From Nitrospinota bacterium (GTDB taxonomy: Bacteria > Nitrospinota > Nitrospinia > JACRGO01): a stretch of DNA of 28,066 nt. Numbering within the stretch: the first letter of the stretch is position 1; each line of letters begins with the position of its first letter. Position numbers and translations under genes: made by a program. Below, piece after piece: positions 1-8,699 of the stretch. The stretch spans positions 1-28,066 of the forward strand of contig JACRGO010000213.1 in the NCBI GenBank assembly GCA_016212295.1. Reading direction: 5' to 3'. The notes below the pieces were generated by a model. That model had not been told where the DNA came from and did no database searches. It saw nothing but the letters and a program-made list of their open reading frames with translations.

Positions 1-1
1 C

Positions 2-181
2 AAGGCCAGGCTTTTCGGGAGTTTTCAAAAATTGAGCGCCAAACCCACCGGGGGAGAAAAAAGCACGGGGCTGGGACTGGCCATTACAAAAAAGATAATA
101 GAGGCCCATGGGGGGACGCTGGGAGTTGAAACCCGGCTTGGCTCCGGGACCACATTCAGTTTTTCAATTCCAGCAGCATAG
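2..181 (+). CDS. C-terminal end of a sensor histidine kinase (cut by window edge)
   Basis: Only the last 59 residues are in the window, read from base 2 to the TAG at 179-181. They carry the end of a HATPase_c ATP-binding domain: an F-box-like stretch (LFGSFQKL), the G2 box GEKSTGLGLAI, and the usual closing strands GGTLGVETRLGSGTTFSFSIP. In this family the G2 glycines bind ATP, which is used to phosphorylate a conserved histidine lying upstream, outside the window. The sensor input cannot be seen. The next gene is also a kinase with a receiver and the one after is a sigma-54 response regulator, so this may be part of the same signalling cluster. Which regulator it partners is unknown. Confidence 0.85.
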   Translation, partial: KARLFGSFQKLSAKPTGGEKSTGLGLAITKKIIEAHGGTLGVETRLGSGTTFSFSIPAA

Positions 182-245
182 GAATTTCCATTTTTAATCT
201 TTTAAAATCAAATAGATAGCTGAAAGGCTGAAAGTTTATTTTTTT

Positions 246-342
246 AATAGAACACGGATGACGCGGATTAAGCTGATTTTCACGGATTTAAAAAAGTTTT
301 ATCCGCGATAATCCGTATTATCCGCGTTATCCGCGTTCTATT
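246..342. repeat. Imperfect inverted repeat of the ATCCGCGT type
   Basis: Two arms of about 42 bases (246-287 and 301-342) are imperfect reverse complements. Both are built from short GCGGAT/ATCCGC units, and each outer end reads AATAGAAC. The arms are separated by about 13 bases. The element fills most of the 204-bp gap between the kinase tail and the next kinase. It has no coding capacity and no transposase nearby. Dispersed repeats built of this unit are common in environmental bacterial genomes; I infer a non-autonomous palindromic element. Confidence 0.7.
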
Positions 343-385
343 TTTTTAGTCCTCCAGAAGGGCGCTAAGTCCTCAAGTAAATCCC

Positions 386-2347
386 ATGTCTGTAATCATG
401 ATAGTGGATGACGATGAACCAATTCTTCAAGTGGCCGGGGCATACCTTCGCGCCCTTGGCCATACTCCTCTTCCCGCCCCTGATTCCACCCAGGTTTTTC
501 CGATTTTGGAGAATAACTCCGTTGATCTCATTTTGCTGGACGTTTTCATGCCCGATATCAATGGAATGGAGTTGCTTCAACTAATCAAGTCCCACCCGGT
601 TTATCAAAATATTCCTGTAATCATGCTGACCGGCGGACCGGAAGAAATGCTCCTCGCGAAGTGTTTCGAACTGGGCGCCACGGATTTTGTCTCAAAACCA
701 ATCAAGAAAACGGTCTTGCAATCAAGGATAAAAATGGCCCTTGCCGCAAGGGAATATATCCGCCAACTGGCGGACTTTAATGAGAACCTCGAAAAGATAG
801 TAAGACAAAGGACCATGGAACTGCGGGAGAGTGAAGAGAGGCTGCAATCCATTTTGGACAACGCCACGGCGGTTGTGTACCTCAAGGACACCCAGGGCAG
901 GTATCTTTTGATCAATCACCGCTATGAGGTTCTTTTCCACATAAAAAAAGATGAAATTTCAGGGAAAACCGACCATGATATATTCCCGGAAGAAACAGCG
1001 GATAAATTCATGGCCAACGACAGGAAGGCATTGGAAACACTGGGTCCCTTGGAGTTCGAGGAGGAGGTCCCGCAAGATGACGGAAACCATACCTATATTT
1101 CCATGAAATTCCCTCTTGTTGATCCACTAGGGGTCCCCTACGGGGTGTGCGGCATCTCAACGGACATCACGGAACGAAAGCGGATCGAGGAAGAACTGCT
1201 CAAGCTGTCCAGGGCCGTGGAACAAAGCCCTAATTCCGTGATTGTCACCGACATCCAGGGAAACATAGAATACGTCAACCCTAAATTCAGCCAGTTGACC
1301 GGATACACATCCCAAGAGGTGGTCGGAAAAAATCCCAGGATATTGAAATCCGGGGAAACCCCGCCGGAGTATTACAAGCGTCTGTGGGACACCATTGTCT
1401 CCGGCAGGGAATGGCAGGGAGAATTTCACAATAAAAAGAAAAACGGAGATCTCTTTTGGGAGTCCGTGGCCATCTCCTCCATAAAAAATACCAGGGGAGA
1501 GGCCACGCATTTCATCGCGGTGAAGGAAGACATCACCGAAAAAAAACTCGTGGAGGAAAAGGAGAGGCGCCAGCGGGAGCAACTGGCCCAGGCCGATAAA
1601 ATGATATCCCTGGGGACCTTGGTGGCCGGGGTCGCCCATGAGATCAACAATCCCAATAACAATATCCTGCTGAACGTGTCGTCCCTTAAAAAAATATGGG
1701 AACGGATGAAACCGATGGTCCTTTCAAAAGCCGAAGCGGCTGGAGAAAATAGTTTTGGTGAAATGGACGTCGGAGAGGGCATTAGACTCTTCGAGGAACT
1801 GCTGGGCGTGACCGGCAAGGCCGGGGAACGCATAGAAAAAATCGTGGACGGCCTGAAGGCGTTCGCCAGGGAGGACACCTCGGGTTACCAAAACAAGGTG
1901 GACGTGGGCAGGATGATTGAATCCTCGGTGAAACTCCTGGAAAGCCTGATAAAAAAAAGCGCCAACCGGTTCAGATGCGATATTCCACCGCTCCCGTTGG
2001 TCAGGGGAAATTTCCATAAATTGGAACAGGTAATGGTTAATTTAATCATAAACGCCTGCCAGGCGCTGGAGGACCCCAGCCAGCGCATTGAAGTCAGCGC
2101 GATCCACAATGAGCCCGAAGGCATGGTGGATATCACTGTCAGGGATGAGGGAAGGGGAATGGATGGAGAGGTCCTGCGAAGGGTGATGGAGCCGTTCTTT
2201 ACCACCCGGCAGGCGTCCGACGGGACCGGGCTGGGCGTTTCCATCTCCTATGGAATTATCCGGGAGCATGGGGGCGACATGGTTTATGATTCAGCGCCGG
2301 GCAAGGGGACTACCGTATGCGTCAGGCTGCCTGTGGAGAGGGAATAG
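386..2347 (+). CDS. REC-PAS-PAS sensor histidine kinase, cytoplasmic
   Basis: A 653-residue protein with no membrane segments, so probably a soluble kinase. An N-terminal receiver (about 1-120) has the acid cluster D8-D9-D10, phospho-acceptor D52 in LILLDVFMPD, T82 and K104. A short coiled coil (125-150) leads to two PAS domains (about 150-275 and 275-395); the second starts LSRAVEQSPNSVIVTD, and both end in the typical DITE(R/K)K linker. The kinase core has H418 in AHEINNP, an N box near VMVNLIINACQAL, and G boxes DEGRGM and GTGLGVS. By family knowledge, phosphorylation of the receiver would tune autophosphorylation of H418. No good ribosome-binding site precedes the ATG. The partner may be the sigma-54 regulator 87 bp downstream, but that is inference. 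Confidence 0.93.
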   Translation: MSVIMIVDDDEPILQVAGAYLRALGHTPLPAPDSTQVFPILENNSVDLILLDVFMPDINGMELLQLIKSHPVYQNIPVIMLTGGPEEMLLAKCFELGATDFVSKPIKKTVLQSRIKMALAAREYIRQLADFNENLEKIVRQRTMELRESEERLQSILDNATAVVYLKDTQGRYLLINHRYEVLFHIKKDEISGKTDHDIFPEETADKFMANDRKALETLGPLEFEEEVPQDDGNHTYISMKFPLVDPLGVPYGVCGISTDITERKRIEEELLKLSRAVEQSPNSVIVTDIQGNIEYVNPKFSQLTGYTSQEVVGKNPRILKSGETPPEYYKRLWDTIVSGREWQGEFHNKKKNGDLFWESVAISSIKNTRGEATHFIAVKEDITEKKLVEEKERRQREQLAQADKMISLGTLVAGVAHEINNPNNNILLNVSSLKKIWERMKPMVLSKAEAAGENSFGEMDVGEGIRLFEELLGVTGKAGERIEKIVDGLKAFAREDTSGYQNKVDVGRMIESSVKLLESLIKKSANRFRCDIPPLPLVRGNFHKLEQVMVNLIINACQALEDPSQRIEVSAIHNEPEGMVDITVRDEGRGMDGEVLRRVMEPFFTTRQASDGTGLGVSISYGIIREHGGDMVYDSAPGKGTTVCVRLPVERE

Positions 2348-2420
2348 TCATTGGTCATTAGTCATTGGTCATTTGTCATTTGTCATTGACCATTGACCAT
2401 TGGCTAATGACCAATGACTA
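2345..2420. repeat. Palindromic repeat of TCATTGGTCA units
   Basis: A perfect 17-bp inverted repeat, TAGTCATTGGTCATTAG (2345-2361) and its complement (2404-2420), encloses further copies of the units TCATTGGTCA, TCATTTG and TGACCATT. The left arm starts exactly on the TAG stop codon of the preceding kinase gene. The right arm contains the most upstream ATG of the next gene (2414). A second copy of the family lies at 3983-4070. Confidence 0.85.
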
Positions 2421-2434
2421 TTAATTTTACGAAC

Positions 2435-3847
2435 ATGCAAACTCCAAAAACTCTTTACCAGGACAAAAAGATACTTCTCGTGGACGACGACAAGGACGTC
2501 CTGCTCAGCCTCTCCGCCAGCCTCAGGATAGCGGGATACAGGAACGTCGTGGCCCTGGATGACAGCCGTCGCGCCATGGACGCGTTGGAACGGGACCGTT
2601 TCTCCCTGGTCCTTCTGGACCTTCTCATGCCCCATGTTTCAGGAAAGGACCTTCTGGAGAACATCGTGGAAGCCTTCCCGGATATTCCAGTTGTAGTTGT
2701 GACAGCGGTAGATGATTTGGATTCCGTGGTTTCCTGTATCCGGGCCGGGGCGCAAAATTATCTGCTTAAACCCGTGCGCGAGTCGCGCCTGCTGGCCACG
2801 GTGGAAAACGCCTTGCGCATCAAGGTCCTGGAAGATGAAAATCAGGCCCTCAAAAAAAAATTTTTCGATAATAAACCCGCGCATCCGGAAGCCTTCCAGG
2901 AAATTATAACGGTCGACCCCCGCATGGAAGCCATCTTCAGCTATCTGGAAGCCATAGCAGGCACGCCCTATCCTATCCTGATCACGGGTGAAAGCGGAAC
3001 AGGAAAGGAACTCATCGCCGGGAGCATCCGCAAATTGAGCGGTTGTAAGGGTGAATTTATCGCGGTGAACGTGGCGGGCTTGGATGACGCCCTTTTATCC
3101 GATGTCCTGTTCGGCCACAAAAAGGGGGCCTTCACCGGCGCTGACAGGGACAGAGATGGCTTGCTCCGCAAGGCGGAAAACGGATGCGTCTTTCTGGATG
3201 AGATCGGCGATATGGAGGTGTCCTCTCAGCTAAAGCTGCTGCGGCTCCTACAGCATCGGGAATATCACCCCATAGGCTCAGACCAGATTCAAAAAACCAA
3301 CGCCAAATTCGTCATGGCCACCAACAGAAACCTTGAGAACGCCATGAAAGAAGGAAAATTCCGGGCCGACCTGTTCTATCGTCTCTCCACCCATGTCATC
3401 CATATTCCTCCCCTGCGGGAGCGGAAGGCCGACCTGCCATTTCTGTTAAGGCATTTTATACAAAAGCACGCCGGGGTTTGGGGAAAAAAACCCCCGGATT
3501 ACCGGCCGGATTTGTTGGACCTCCTGGGCCGTTACCACTTTCCTGGGAACGTCAGGGAGTTGGAAAATATCATCGCAAACGCGGTTGCCGTTTCCAAGGG
3601 TAAATTTCTCGACGCCGAAGGCGTGAAAAAGAGCATCCATCTGGAAAAGGGAACGGAAGGGAAAGGTCCCGATCCCTTGGCCGACGGCGGATTCGAACCG
3701 ATTCCTACCCTCAAGGAAGTGGAGGCAAGGCATATCATCTCCGCGCTGCAATACACCAACAACAATATTTCTCATGCGGCCCGGCTGTTGGGGATCGACT
3801 ACACCACCCTGCACCGGAAGCTGAAAAAAATCTCGCCATTCAGGTAA
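2435..3847 (+). CDS. Sigma-54-dependent response regulator (NtrC family)
   Basis: A 470-residue activator of sigma-54 RNA polymerase. The receiver (about 10-125) has D17-D18-D19, phospho-acceptor D62 and a K in YLLKPV. A short helix leads to an AAA+ domain with Walker A GESGTGKE, the sigma-54 contact loop GAFTGA, Walker B CVFLDEIGD and the arginine-finger region FRADLFYRL. It ends in a Fis-type helix-turn-helix, HAARLLGIDYTTLHRKLKKI. All key residues are present, so it should hydrolyse ATP to open sigma-54 promoters. I chose ATG 2435 because the in-frame ATG at 2414 lies inside a repeat arm; neither has a clear ribosome-binding site, so 2414 remains possible. Candidate -24/-12 promoters are at 14062-14078 and 18657-18673 in this window. 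Confidence 0.93.
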   Translation: MQTPKTLYQDKKILLVDDDKDVLLSLSASLRIAGYRNVVALDDSRRAMDALERDRFSLVLLDLLMPHVSGKDLLENIVEAFPDIPVVVVTAVDDLDSVVSCIRAGAQNYLLKPVRESRLLATVENALRIKVLEDENQALKKKFFDNKPAHPEAFQEIITVDPRMEAIFSYLEAIAGTPYPILITGESGTGKELIAGSIRKLSGCKGEFIAVNVAGLDDALLSDVLFGHKKGAFTGADRDRDGLLRKAENGCVFLDEIGDMEVSSQLKLLRLLQHREYHPIGSDQIQKTNAKFVMATNRNLENAMKEGKFRADLFYRLSTHVIHIPPLRERKADLPFLLRHFIQKHAGVWGKKPPDYRPDLLDLLGRYHFPGNVRELENIIANAVAVSKGKFLDAEGVKKSIHLEKGTEGKGPDPLADGGFEPIPTLKEVEARHIISALQYTNNNISHAARLLGIDYTTLHRKLKKISPFR

Positions 3848-3982
3848 TATTCCCCTTAAAAACTTGAAACGCGACTAACAAACCCCTATAATTTCAGCAA
3901 TAAAATCTTAAATAAACTTTCCCACGCCTGTTTTTAGTGTAATATATTGAAAAATAATAAATTAACGCCTTTTGGGTGGACT

Positions 3983-4070
3983 TTAAACAGTCATTGGTCA
4001 ATAGTCACTGGTCATTAGGTGATTAGGTGATTTCCTGCTTATCAATGACTATTGACCAATGACTGTTTAA
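3983..4070. repeat. Palindromic repeat, second copy of the TCATTGGTCA family
   Basis: A perfect 25-bp inverted repeat: left arm 3983-4007 (starts TTAAACAGTCATTGG), right arm 4046-4070. A 38-base spacer contains GTCATTAGGTGATTAGGTGATT. It shares the GTCATTGGTCA core with the repeat at 2345-2420. It sits 18 bp before the glyQS start, so any transcript entering from upstream would carry this long hairpin just ahead of the ribosome-binding region. The rest of the 241-bp gap (3848-3982) is AT-rich with no gene or recognisable RNA element. Confidence 0.85.
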
Positions 4071-4088
4071 TACTTTTTGGGATGAAAA

Positions 4089-5390
4089 ATGGGTAATACG
4101 GACGTAACAATGGAAAAACTTGTCTCTCTTTGCAAACGGAGGGGATTTATCTTTCAAAGCAGCGAAATCTATGGCGGACTGAACAGTTGCTGGGACTATG
4201 GCCCCTTGGGCGCGGAGCTTAAAAGGAACGTGAAGGAGCAGTGGTGGAAGGCGGTGGTCCAGGGCCGGGAGGACATGGTGGGCCTGGACGCATCAATACT
4301 CATGCACCCGCAAGTGTGGGAGGCTTCCGGGCATGTTGATTCCTTTTCCGACCCGATGGTTGACTGCAAGAAATGCAAGCACAGGTTCAGGGCCGATCAT
4401 ATACAAGGAGACAAGTGCCCGGAATGCGGCGGCGAGCTTACCGGGGTCCGCCAATTCAACCTGATGTTCAAGACCTTCATGGGCCCGGTTGAGGACAGCC
4501 AATCAACCGTCTACCTGCGGCCTGAAACCGCCCAGGGGATTTTCGTTAACTTCAAGAATGTCCAGGCGTCCGCCAGGATGAAGGTCCCCTTCGGCATAGC
4601 CCAGATAGGAAAGGCGTTCAGAAATGAAATCACCCCTGGGAACTTCACCTTCCGGACAAGGGAGTTCGAGCAGATGGAGATAGAATTCTTCGTGAAGCCG
4701 GGAACTGACATGGAGTGGTTTGAGCGTTGGCGCGAGGAGAGGCTCCAATGGTACGTGAAATTGGGGATTAAAAAGGAAAACCTCCGCCTCCGCGACCATG
4801 AAAAGGAGGAACTGGCGCATTACGCAAGGGCGTGCTCGGACGTGGAATACCTTTTTCCCATGGGATGGTCCGAGTTGGAAGGGATCGCGAACAGAACCGA
4901 TTTCGATCTCACCCAGCACGCCAAGAAGAGCGGTAAGGACCTTCACTATTTCTCAGAGGATACCCAGGAACGGTATATTCCTTTTGTAATAGAACCCTCG
5001 GCGGGCGCGGACCGCGGGACCCTGGCCTTTCTGGCGGATTCTTACGCGGAGGAGGAAGACCGGGTAGTGTTGCATTTGGACCCCAGGCTAGCCCCCATCA
5101 AGGTGGGGATTTTCCCTTTAATGAAAAAGGGCGGGATGCTGGAAAGGGCTAAAAATATTGAGTCGGCCTTGAGGAAACATTATAATACGTTCTTTGACGA
5201 AAAGGGATCCATCGGACGCCGCTACAGAAGGCAGGATGAAATAGGGACCCCTTATGGCGTCACCATCGACCACGAGACCCTGGAAAACGGCACGGTTACT
5301 CTTCGTGACCGTGATTCCATGGAACAGATTAGAATATCCGAGGACAAGGTCGTGGAGGAGTTGAGCCAGCGTTTTTCGCGGCTTCCATAG
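4089..5390 (+). CDS. glyQS: Glycyl-tRNA synthetase, dimeric (alpha-2) class II type
   Basis: A 433-residue cytoplasmic enzyme that charges tRNA-Gly with glycine using ATP. The N-terminus [23 protein letters not shown] is followed by [11 protein letters not shown], typical of the single-chain enzyme rather than the two-subunit GlyQ/GlyS form. A zinc-ribbon-like insert has C93, C96, C110 and C113. Motif 2 is [21 protein letters not shown], where the arginine contacts ATP. Motif 3 lies in [14 protein letters not shown]. The C-terminal anticodon-binding domain starts near [10 protein letters not shown] and contains the [19 protein letters not shown] segment. Length and motif order match the family. 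The ATG at 4089 gives the expected short leader; a second ATG at 4110 (residue 8) is possible. I saw no T-box leader upstream. Confidence 0.96.
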   Translation: MGNTDVTMEKLVSLCKRRGFIFQSSEIYGGLNSCWDYGPLGAELKRNVKEQWWKAVVQGREDMVGLDASILMHPQVWEASGHVDSFSDPMVDCKKCKHRFRADHIQGDKCPECGGELTGVRQFNLMFKTFMGPVEDSQSTVYLRPETAQGIFVNFKNVQASARMKVPFGIAQIGKAFRNEITPGNFTFRTREFEQMEIEFFVKPGTDMEWFERWREERLQWYVKLGIKKENLRLRDHEKEELAHYARACSDVEYLFPMGWSELEGIANRTDFDLTQHAKKSGKDLHYFSEDTQERYIPFVIEPSAGADRGTLAFLADSYAEEEDRVVLHLDPRLAPIKVGIFPLMKKGGMLERAKNIESALRKHYNTFFDEKGSIGRRYRRQDEIGTPYGVTIDHETLENGTVTLRDRDSMEQIRISEDKVVEELSQRFSRLP

Positions 5391-5521
5391 CGCGACGTGG
5401 ACTCTAAGACACGAAGGTCAGCTAAGTTTAAAATATGAATTACTATGCCAAATTAACAATGCCGGGTTTTGAATATCGGAATTTTCCATGAAATTTTTTT
5501 CTAATTTAGGAAAGGGGGCGC

Positions 5522-8428
5522 ATGATGTCGAATAAACATGTCTACTTTTTCGGGCCGAACTGTGCCGACGGGACTGGAGAAATGAAGGACCTGCTTGGAG
5601 GGAAAGGAGCGGGGTTGGCTGAAATGTCCAGGATCGGGATACCCGTCCCTCCAGGTTTTACCATAACAACCGAAGTCTGCAAAATATTCCTGAAGGAGAA
5701 GAACCAACTCCCTCAAAGCATAGAAAAGGAAATTGACGCCGCCATTAAAAAACTAGAGGAAATGGGGGACGCCAGATTGAGTTCCGAGACAGATCCCCTT
5801 TTTCTTTCAGTCCGTTCCGGATCAAAATTTTCCATGCCGGGAATGATGGACACCATCCTCAATCTCGGAATGAATGACGTGACAGTGGTCGCCCTGGCCC
5901 AAAAAACTGAAAACGCCGTTTTTGCCTATGATAGTTACCGCCGGTTCATCCAGATGTTCGGCAATGTGGTGATGGGGATAGAAAAAGACGAATTCGAAAA
6001 ACTCCTGGCCCAAAAGAAAAGGAAGATGAAGGTGCTGTTGGACCAGGAATTAGGGGAATTCGCACTGGAAGAGCTGGTTTCAGATTATAAGGACGTTTAT
6101 AAAAGCCACACCGGCCAGGATTTCCCGGAAAATCCATTGGACCAGTTGAAAATGGCCAGGGACGCGGTTTTTAAATCCTGGAACAATCCAAGGGCCAGGA
6201 CCTATAGGACCTTGAATCACATTTCAGAGGACCTCGGCACCGCCGTTAACGTGCAGATGATGGTTTTCGGAAATATGGGGACCACTTCCGCGACAGGGGT
6301 CGGCTTTACAAGAAATCCGGCCACAGGGCGTAAGGAATTTTTCGGCGAATTCCTGGTCAATGCCCAGGGAGAGGACGTCGTGGCGGGCATCAGGACCCCA
6401 AGGCCCATTACGGAATTGGAAATGGTAATGCCGCAGGCATTCAAAAAACTCAAGGAAATCACCAGCAGGCTGGAAAAGCATTATAAGGACATCCAGGATT
6501 TTGAATTCACAATCCAGGAAGAAAAACTTTATATGCTCCAGACCAGAAACGGCAAGAGGACCGGCATGGCCGCGGTGAAAATCGCGGTGGACATGGTAAA
6601 CGAGGGCCTGATCAACCGCAAGGACGCCATAAAGCGCATTGAGCCCATTGCGCTCGACCAGCTTCTACATCCAATGTTTTCTCCAAAGGAGAGGGGCAAG
6701 GCCAAGGCCGTTGCAAAGGGGCTTGCCGCCTCTCCGGGCGCCGCCGCCGGGAAAGCGGTGTTCACGGCGGAATGCGCGGTCCTTTGGGCCAACAAAAAAG
6801 AAGAGGTTGTCCTGATCAGAAAAGAAACCACCCCTGACGACATCCACGGCATGGCCGTATCAATGGGGGTCCTGACGGCAACGGGTGGAATGACCTCCCA
6901 TGCCGCCGTGGTAAGCCGCCAAATGGGGAAACCGGCTGTTGTGGGCTGCGGGGGCATGGAGGTGAACGAACACGGCAGGTACTTGAATATCGGCGGCAAG
7001 AGGATTAATGAAGGGGATTTTATCTCTTTCGACGGTTCCACAGGCGAGGTGTTCCTGGAAAGAATTCCCACCATGCACTCGGAAATAATCCAGGTTTTCG
7101 AGGGAACGTTGAGCCCAGATAAATCGGAAATTTTCCGGGACTTCGAACAGTTGATGAAATGGGCCGGGAGTTTTAAGAAGTTAGAGGTCAGGGCCAACGC
7201 TGACACCCCCAACGACGCGAAGATCGCCCGCTCCTTCGGGGCCAACGGAATCGGACTTTGCCGGACCGAGCACATGTTTTTCGCGAAGGACAGAATTCCA
7301 ATAGTTCAGAGCATGATACTCCATGCCACAAGGGGGCAGTTGGGCCTAGATACCCTGGCCAGGCTGGATGAAAGGGTTAAGTCAGCCAGGGGCTTGAAGA
7401 AGAAGGAGCTTTTGCAGGAACGAAAAGACGCTGAAAAAGAGTTTCAAAAAGACATCAAGATATATACTGAGTCCCTGAAAAAACTTCTCGCAATGCAGAA
7501 AAAGGATTTTATTGCCCTGTTTAAGGAAATGGGAGGAGCTCCGGTTACGATCAGGACCCTGGATCCGCCTCTCCATGAATTTCTGCCCAAGAGGAATGAA
7601 TTGGTCGACGAGATTAACCGGCTGGACGCCGGCGGGAAAAAGCCGCCCAAGCTTTCAGCCCTCCAGGCCATGTTGGAAGACGTGGAAAGGCACCATGAAT
7701 TCAATCCCATGCTGGGGCACAGGGGTTGCCGGCTGGGGATCACCTTCACGGAAATAACCAAAATGCAGGCCACGGCCATTTTTTCCGCCGCCGCGGAATG
7801 TGTTTCCAGGAATATACCGGTCCACCCGGAAATCATGATTCCCCTGGTGGGGCACGTGAAGGAATTGACGGCCCAAAAGGCGATTATCAAGGATGTGGTG
7901 AAGGAATTTCAAAAGAACATTAATAAAAAAATCAAATACCATGTGGGGACAATGATAGAGCTTCCAAGGGCCGCCTTGACCGCCGACGAAATAGCTGCCG
8001 AGGCGGAGTTTTTCTCTTTCGGGACCAACGACCTCACCCAAACGACCCTTGGAATAAGCAGGGACGATGCGGGAACCTTCATGCCGGCCTATCTTAACAT
8101 GGGCATATACAGCCGGGACCCGTTTGTTTCCATTGACAAGGAGGGAGTTGGATCACTCATGGCCATAGCCATCGAAAAGGCCAGGAAGACCAAGCCCAAT
8201 ATTATCTTGGGCGTTTGCGGCGAGCATGGCGGAGAGCCGGCGTCAGTGGAATTTTTCCATCAACTGGGATTGAAATACGTGAGTTGCTCCCCCTATAGAA
8301 TTCCCATAGCCTATATGGCCGCGGCCCAAGCCGCCCTCAGGGAAAAGGAGGAAAAGGGCCAGGAAAAGAAACCCGTCCAGGACCAGGAGAAAGGGGATGA
8401 GGAAAAATCCAAGGAGGAGGCCGAGTAG
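5522..8428 (+). CDS. ppdK: Pyruvate, phosphate dikinase with internal insertion and charged tail
   Basis: A 968-residue enzyme that interconverts pyruvate + ATP + phosphate with PEP + AMP + pyrophosphate, in gluconeogenesis or pyrophosphate-linked glycolysis. An N-terminal nucleotide-binding domain (about 1-350) includes GSKFSMPGMMDTILNLG. The phosphohistidine domain has GGMTSHAAVVSRQMGKPA with catalytic H460. The C-terminal PEP barrel has GLCRTEHMFF, LDPPLHEFLP, GTMIELPRA, SFGTNDLTQ and catalytic C899 in GVCGEHGG. The start ATG at 5522 follows a GGAAAGGGGG purine run; ATG 5525 is equally close. Usual length is about 870-910. The excess comes from a lysine-rich helical insertion (about 601-655) and a Glu/Lys-rich tail after about residue 937. 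A strong terminator follows at 8501. Confidence 0.96.
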   Translation: MMSNKHVYFFGPNCADGTGEMKDLLGGKGAGLAEMSRIGIPVPPGFTITTEVCKIFLKEKNQLPQSIEKEIDAAIKKLEEMGDARLSSETDPLFLSVRSGSKFSMPGMMDTILNLGMNDVTVVALAQKTENAVFAYDSYRRFIQMFGNVVMGIEKDEFEKLLAQKKRKMKVLLDQELGEFALEELVSDYKDVYKSHTGQDFPENPLDQLKMARDAVFKSWNNPRARTYRTLNHISEDLGTAVNVQMMVFGNMGTTSATGVGFTRNPATGRKEFFGEFLVNAQGEDVVAGIRTPRPITELEMVMPQAFKKLKEITSRLEKHYKDIQDFEFTIQEEKLYMLQTRNGKRTGMAAVKIAVDMVNEGLINRKDAIKRIEPIALDQLLHPMFSPKERGKAKAVAKGLAASPGAAAGKAVFTAECAVLWANKKEEVVLIRKETTPDDIHGMAVSMGVLTATGGMTSHAAVVSRQMGKPAVVGCGGMEVNEHGRYLNIGGKRINEGDFISFDGSTGEVFLERIPTMHSEIIQVFEGTLSPDKSEIFRDFEQLMKWAGSFKKLEVRANADTPNDAKIARSFGANGIGLCRTEHMFFAKDRIPIVQSMILHATRGQLGLDTLARLDERVKSARGLKKKELLQERKDAEKEFQKDIKIYTESLKKLLAMQKKDFIALFKEMGGAPVTIRTLDPPLHEFLPKRNELVDEINRLDAGGKKPPKLSALQAMLEDVERHHEFNPMLGHRGCRLGITFTEITKMQATAIFSAAAECVSRNIPVHPEIMIPLVGHVKELTAQKAIIKDVVKEFQKNINKKIKYHVGTMIELPRAALTADEIAAEAEFFSFGTNDLTQTTLGISRDDAGTFMPAYLNMGIYSRDPFVSIDKEGVGSLMAIAIEKARKTKPNIILGVCGEHGGEPASVEFFHQLGLKYVSCSPYRIPIAYMAAAQAALREKEEKGQEKKPVQDQEKGDEEKSKEEAE

Positions 8429-8456
8429 ACGCGGGAATAATTCTCGATAGCAAAGA

Positions 8457-8483
8457 ATTGAACATTGAACGTCCAACACTGAA
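8457..8483. repeat. Short direct-repeat patch (TTGAAC / CCAACACTGAAC units)
   Basis: Between the ppdK stop and its terminator lies a patch of near-repeats of the unit (A)TTGAAC(A/G)T followed by CCAACACTGAAC. Similar patches are scattered in many environmental genomes. No function is suggested. The rest of the 271-bp gap holds the terminator (8501-8537), a G/C-rich stretch around 8585-8605 without a clear stem, and the leuS promoter candidate. Confidence 0.3.
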
Positions 8484-8500
8484 CTCCGAAAAAGGATGAG

Positions 8501-8537
8501 AATATCCCTGCGCCAGGAGCGCAGGGATATTTTTTTA
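8501..8537 (+). terminator. Rho-independent terminator of ppdK
   Basis: A perfect stem (8501-8513 pairing with 8519-8531, AATATCCCTGCGC on the left) closes a 5-base CAGGA loop and runs into seven T residues on the plus strand. It lies 73 bp after the ppdK stop and separates ppdK from leuS. Confidence 0.92.
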
Positions 8538-8647
8538 TCCCCCACATTTTAATCCTTCCATCGAACTCTTTCCTGTTTGTTTTAAGGGGCAGCCCCCCTT
8601 TCAAGGATTTTCCCCGGTATTCTTCGCCAAAGTTAAGTTTGCTCAGG

Positions 8648-8676
8648 TTGTGAATTTTAAATAAAAGAGCAATAAT
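8648..8676 (+). promoter_or_regulatory. Candidate sigma-70-type promoter for leuS
   Basis: A -35 box TTGTGA (8648-8653; 4 of 6 match), a 17-base spacer and a -10 box AATAAT (8671-8676; 5 of 6 match). The predicted transcript start falls close to 8683, at the AGGAGG ribosome-binding site, giving a very short leader. The upstream terminator makes an independent leuS promoter necessary. Confidence 0.4.
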
Positions 8677-8699
8677 ATTGTTAGGAGGCCTCAAAAAAA

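Noticed and set aside
2345-2420. Clustered TCATTGGTCA units as a possible CRISPR array
   Set aside because: Units are about 7-10 bp without spacers of constant length, and the structure is palindromic; no cas gene is near.
6529-7275. Long open frame (248 codons) on the minus strand inside ppdK
   Set aside because: It lies wholly antisense to a strongly conserved enzyme, has no ribosome-binding site or recognisable domain, and its open length follows from the codon pattern of ppdK.
8538-8699. Possible T-box leader before leuS (and before glyQS)
   Set aside because: I found no T-box sequence or antiterminator pair; the predicted leuS leader is only about 17 bases.
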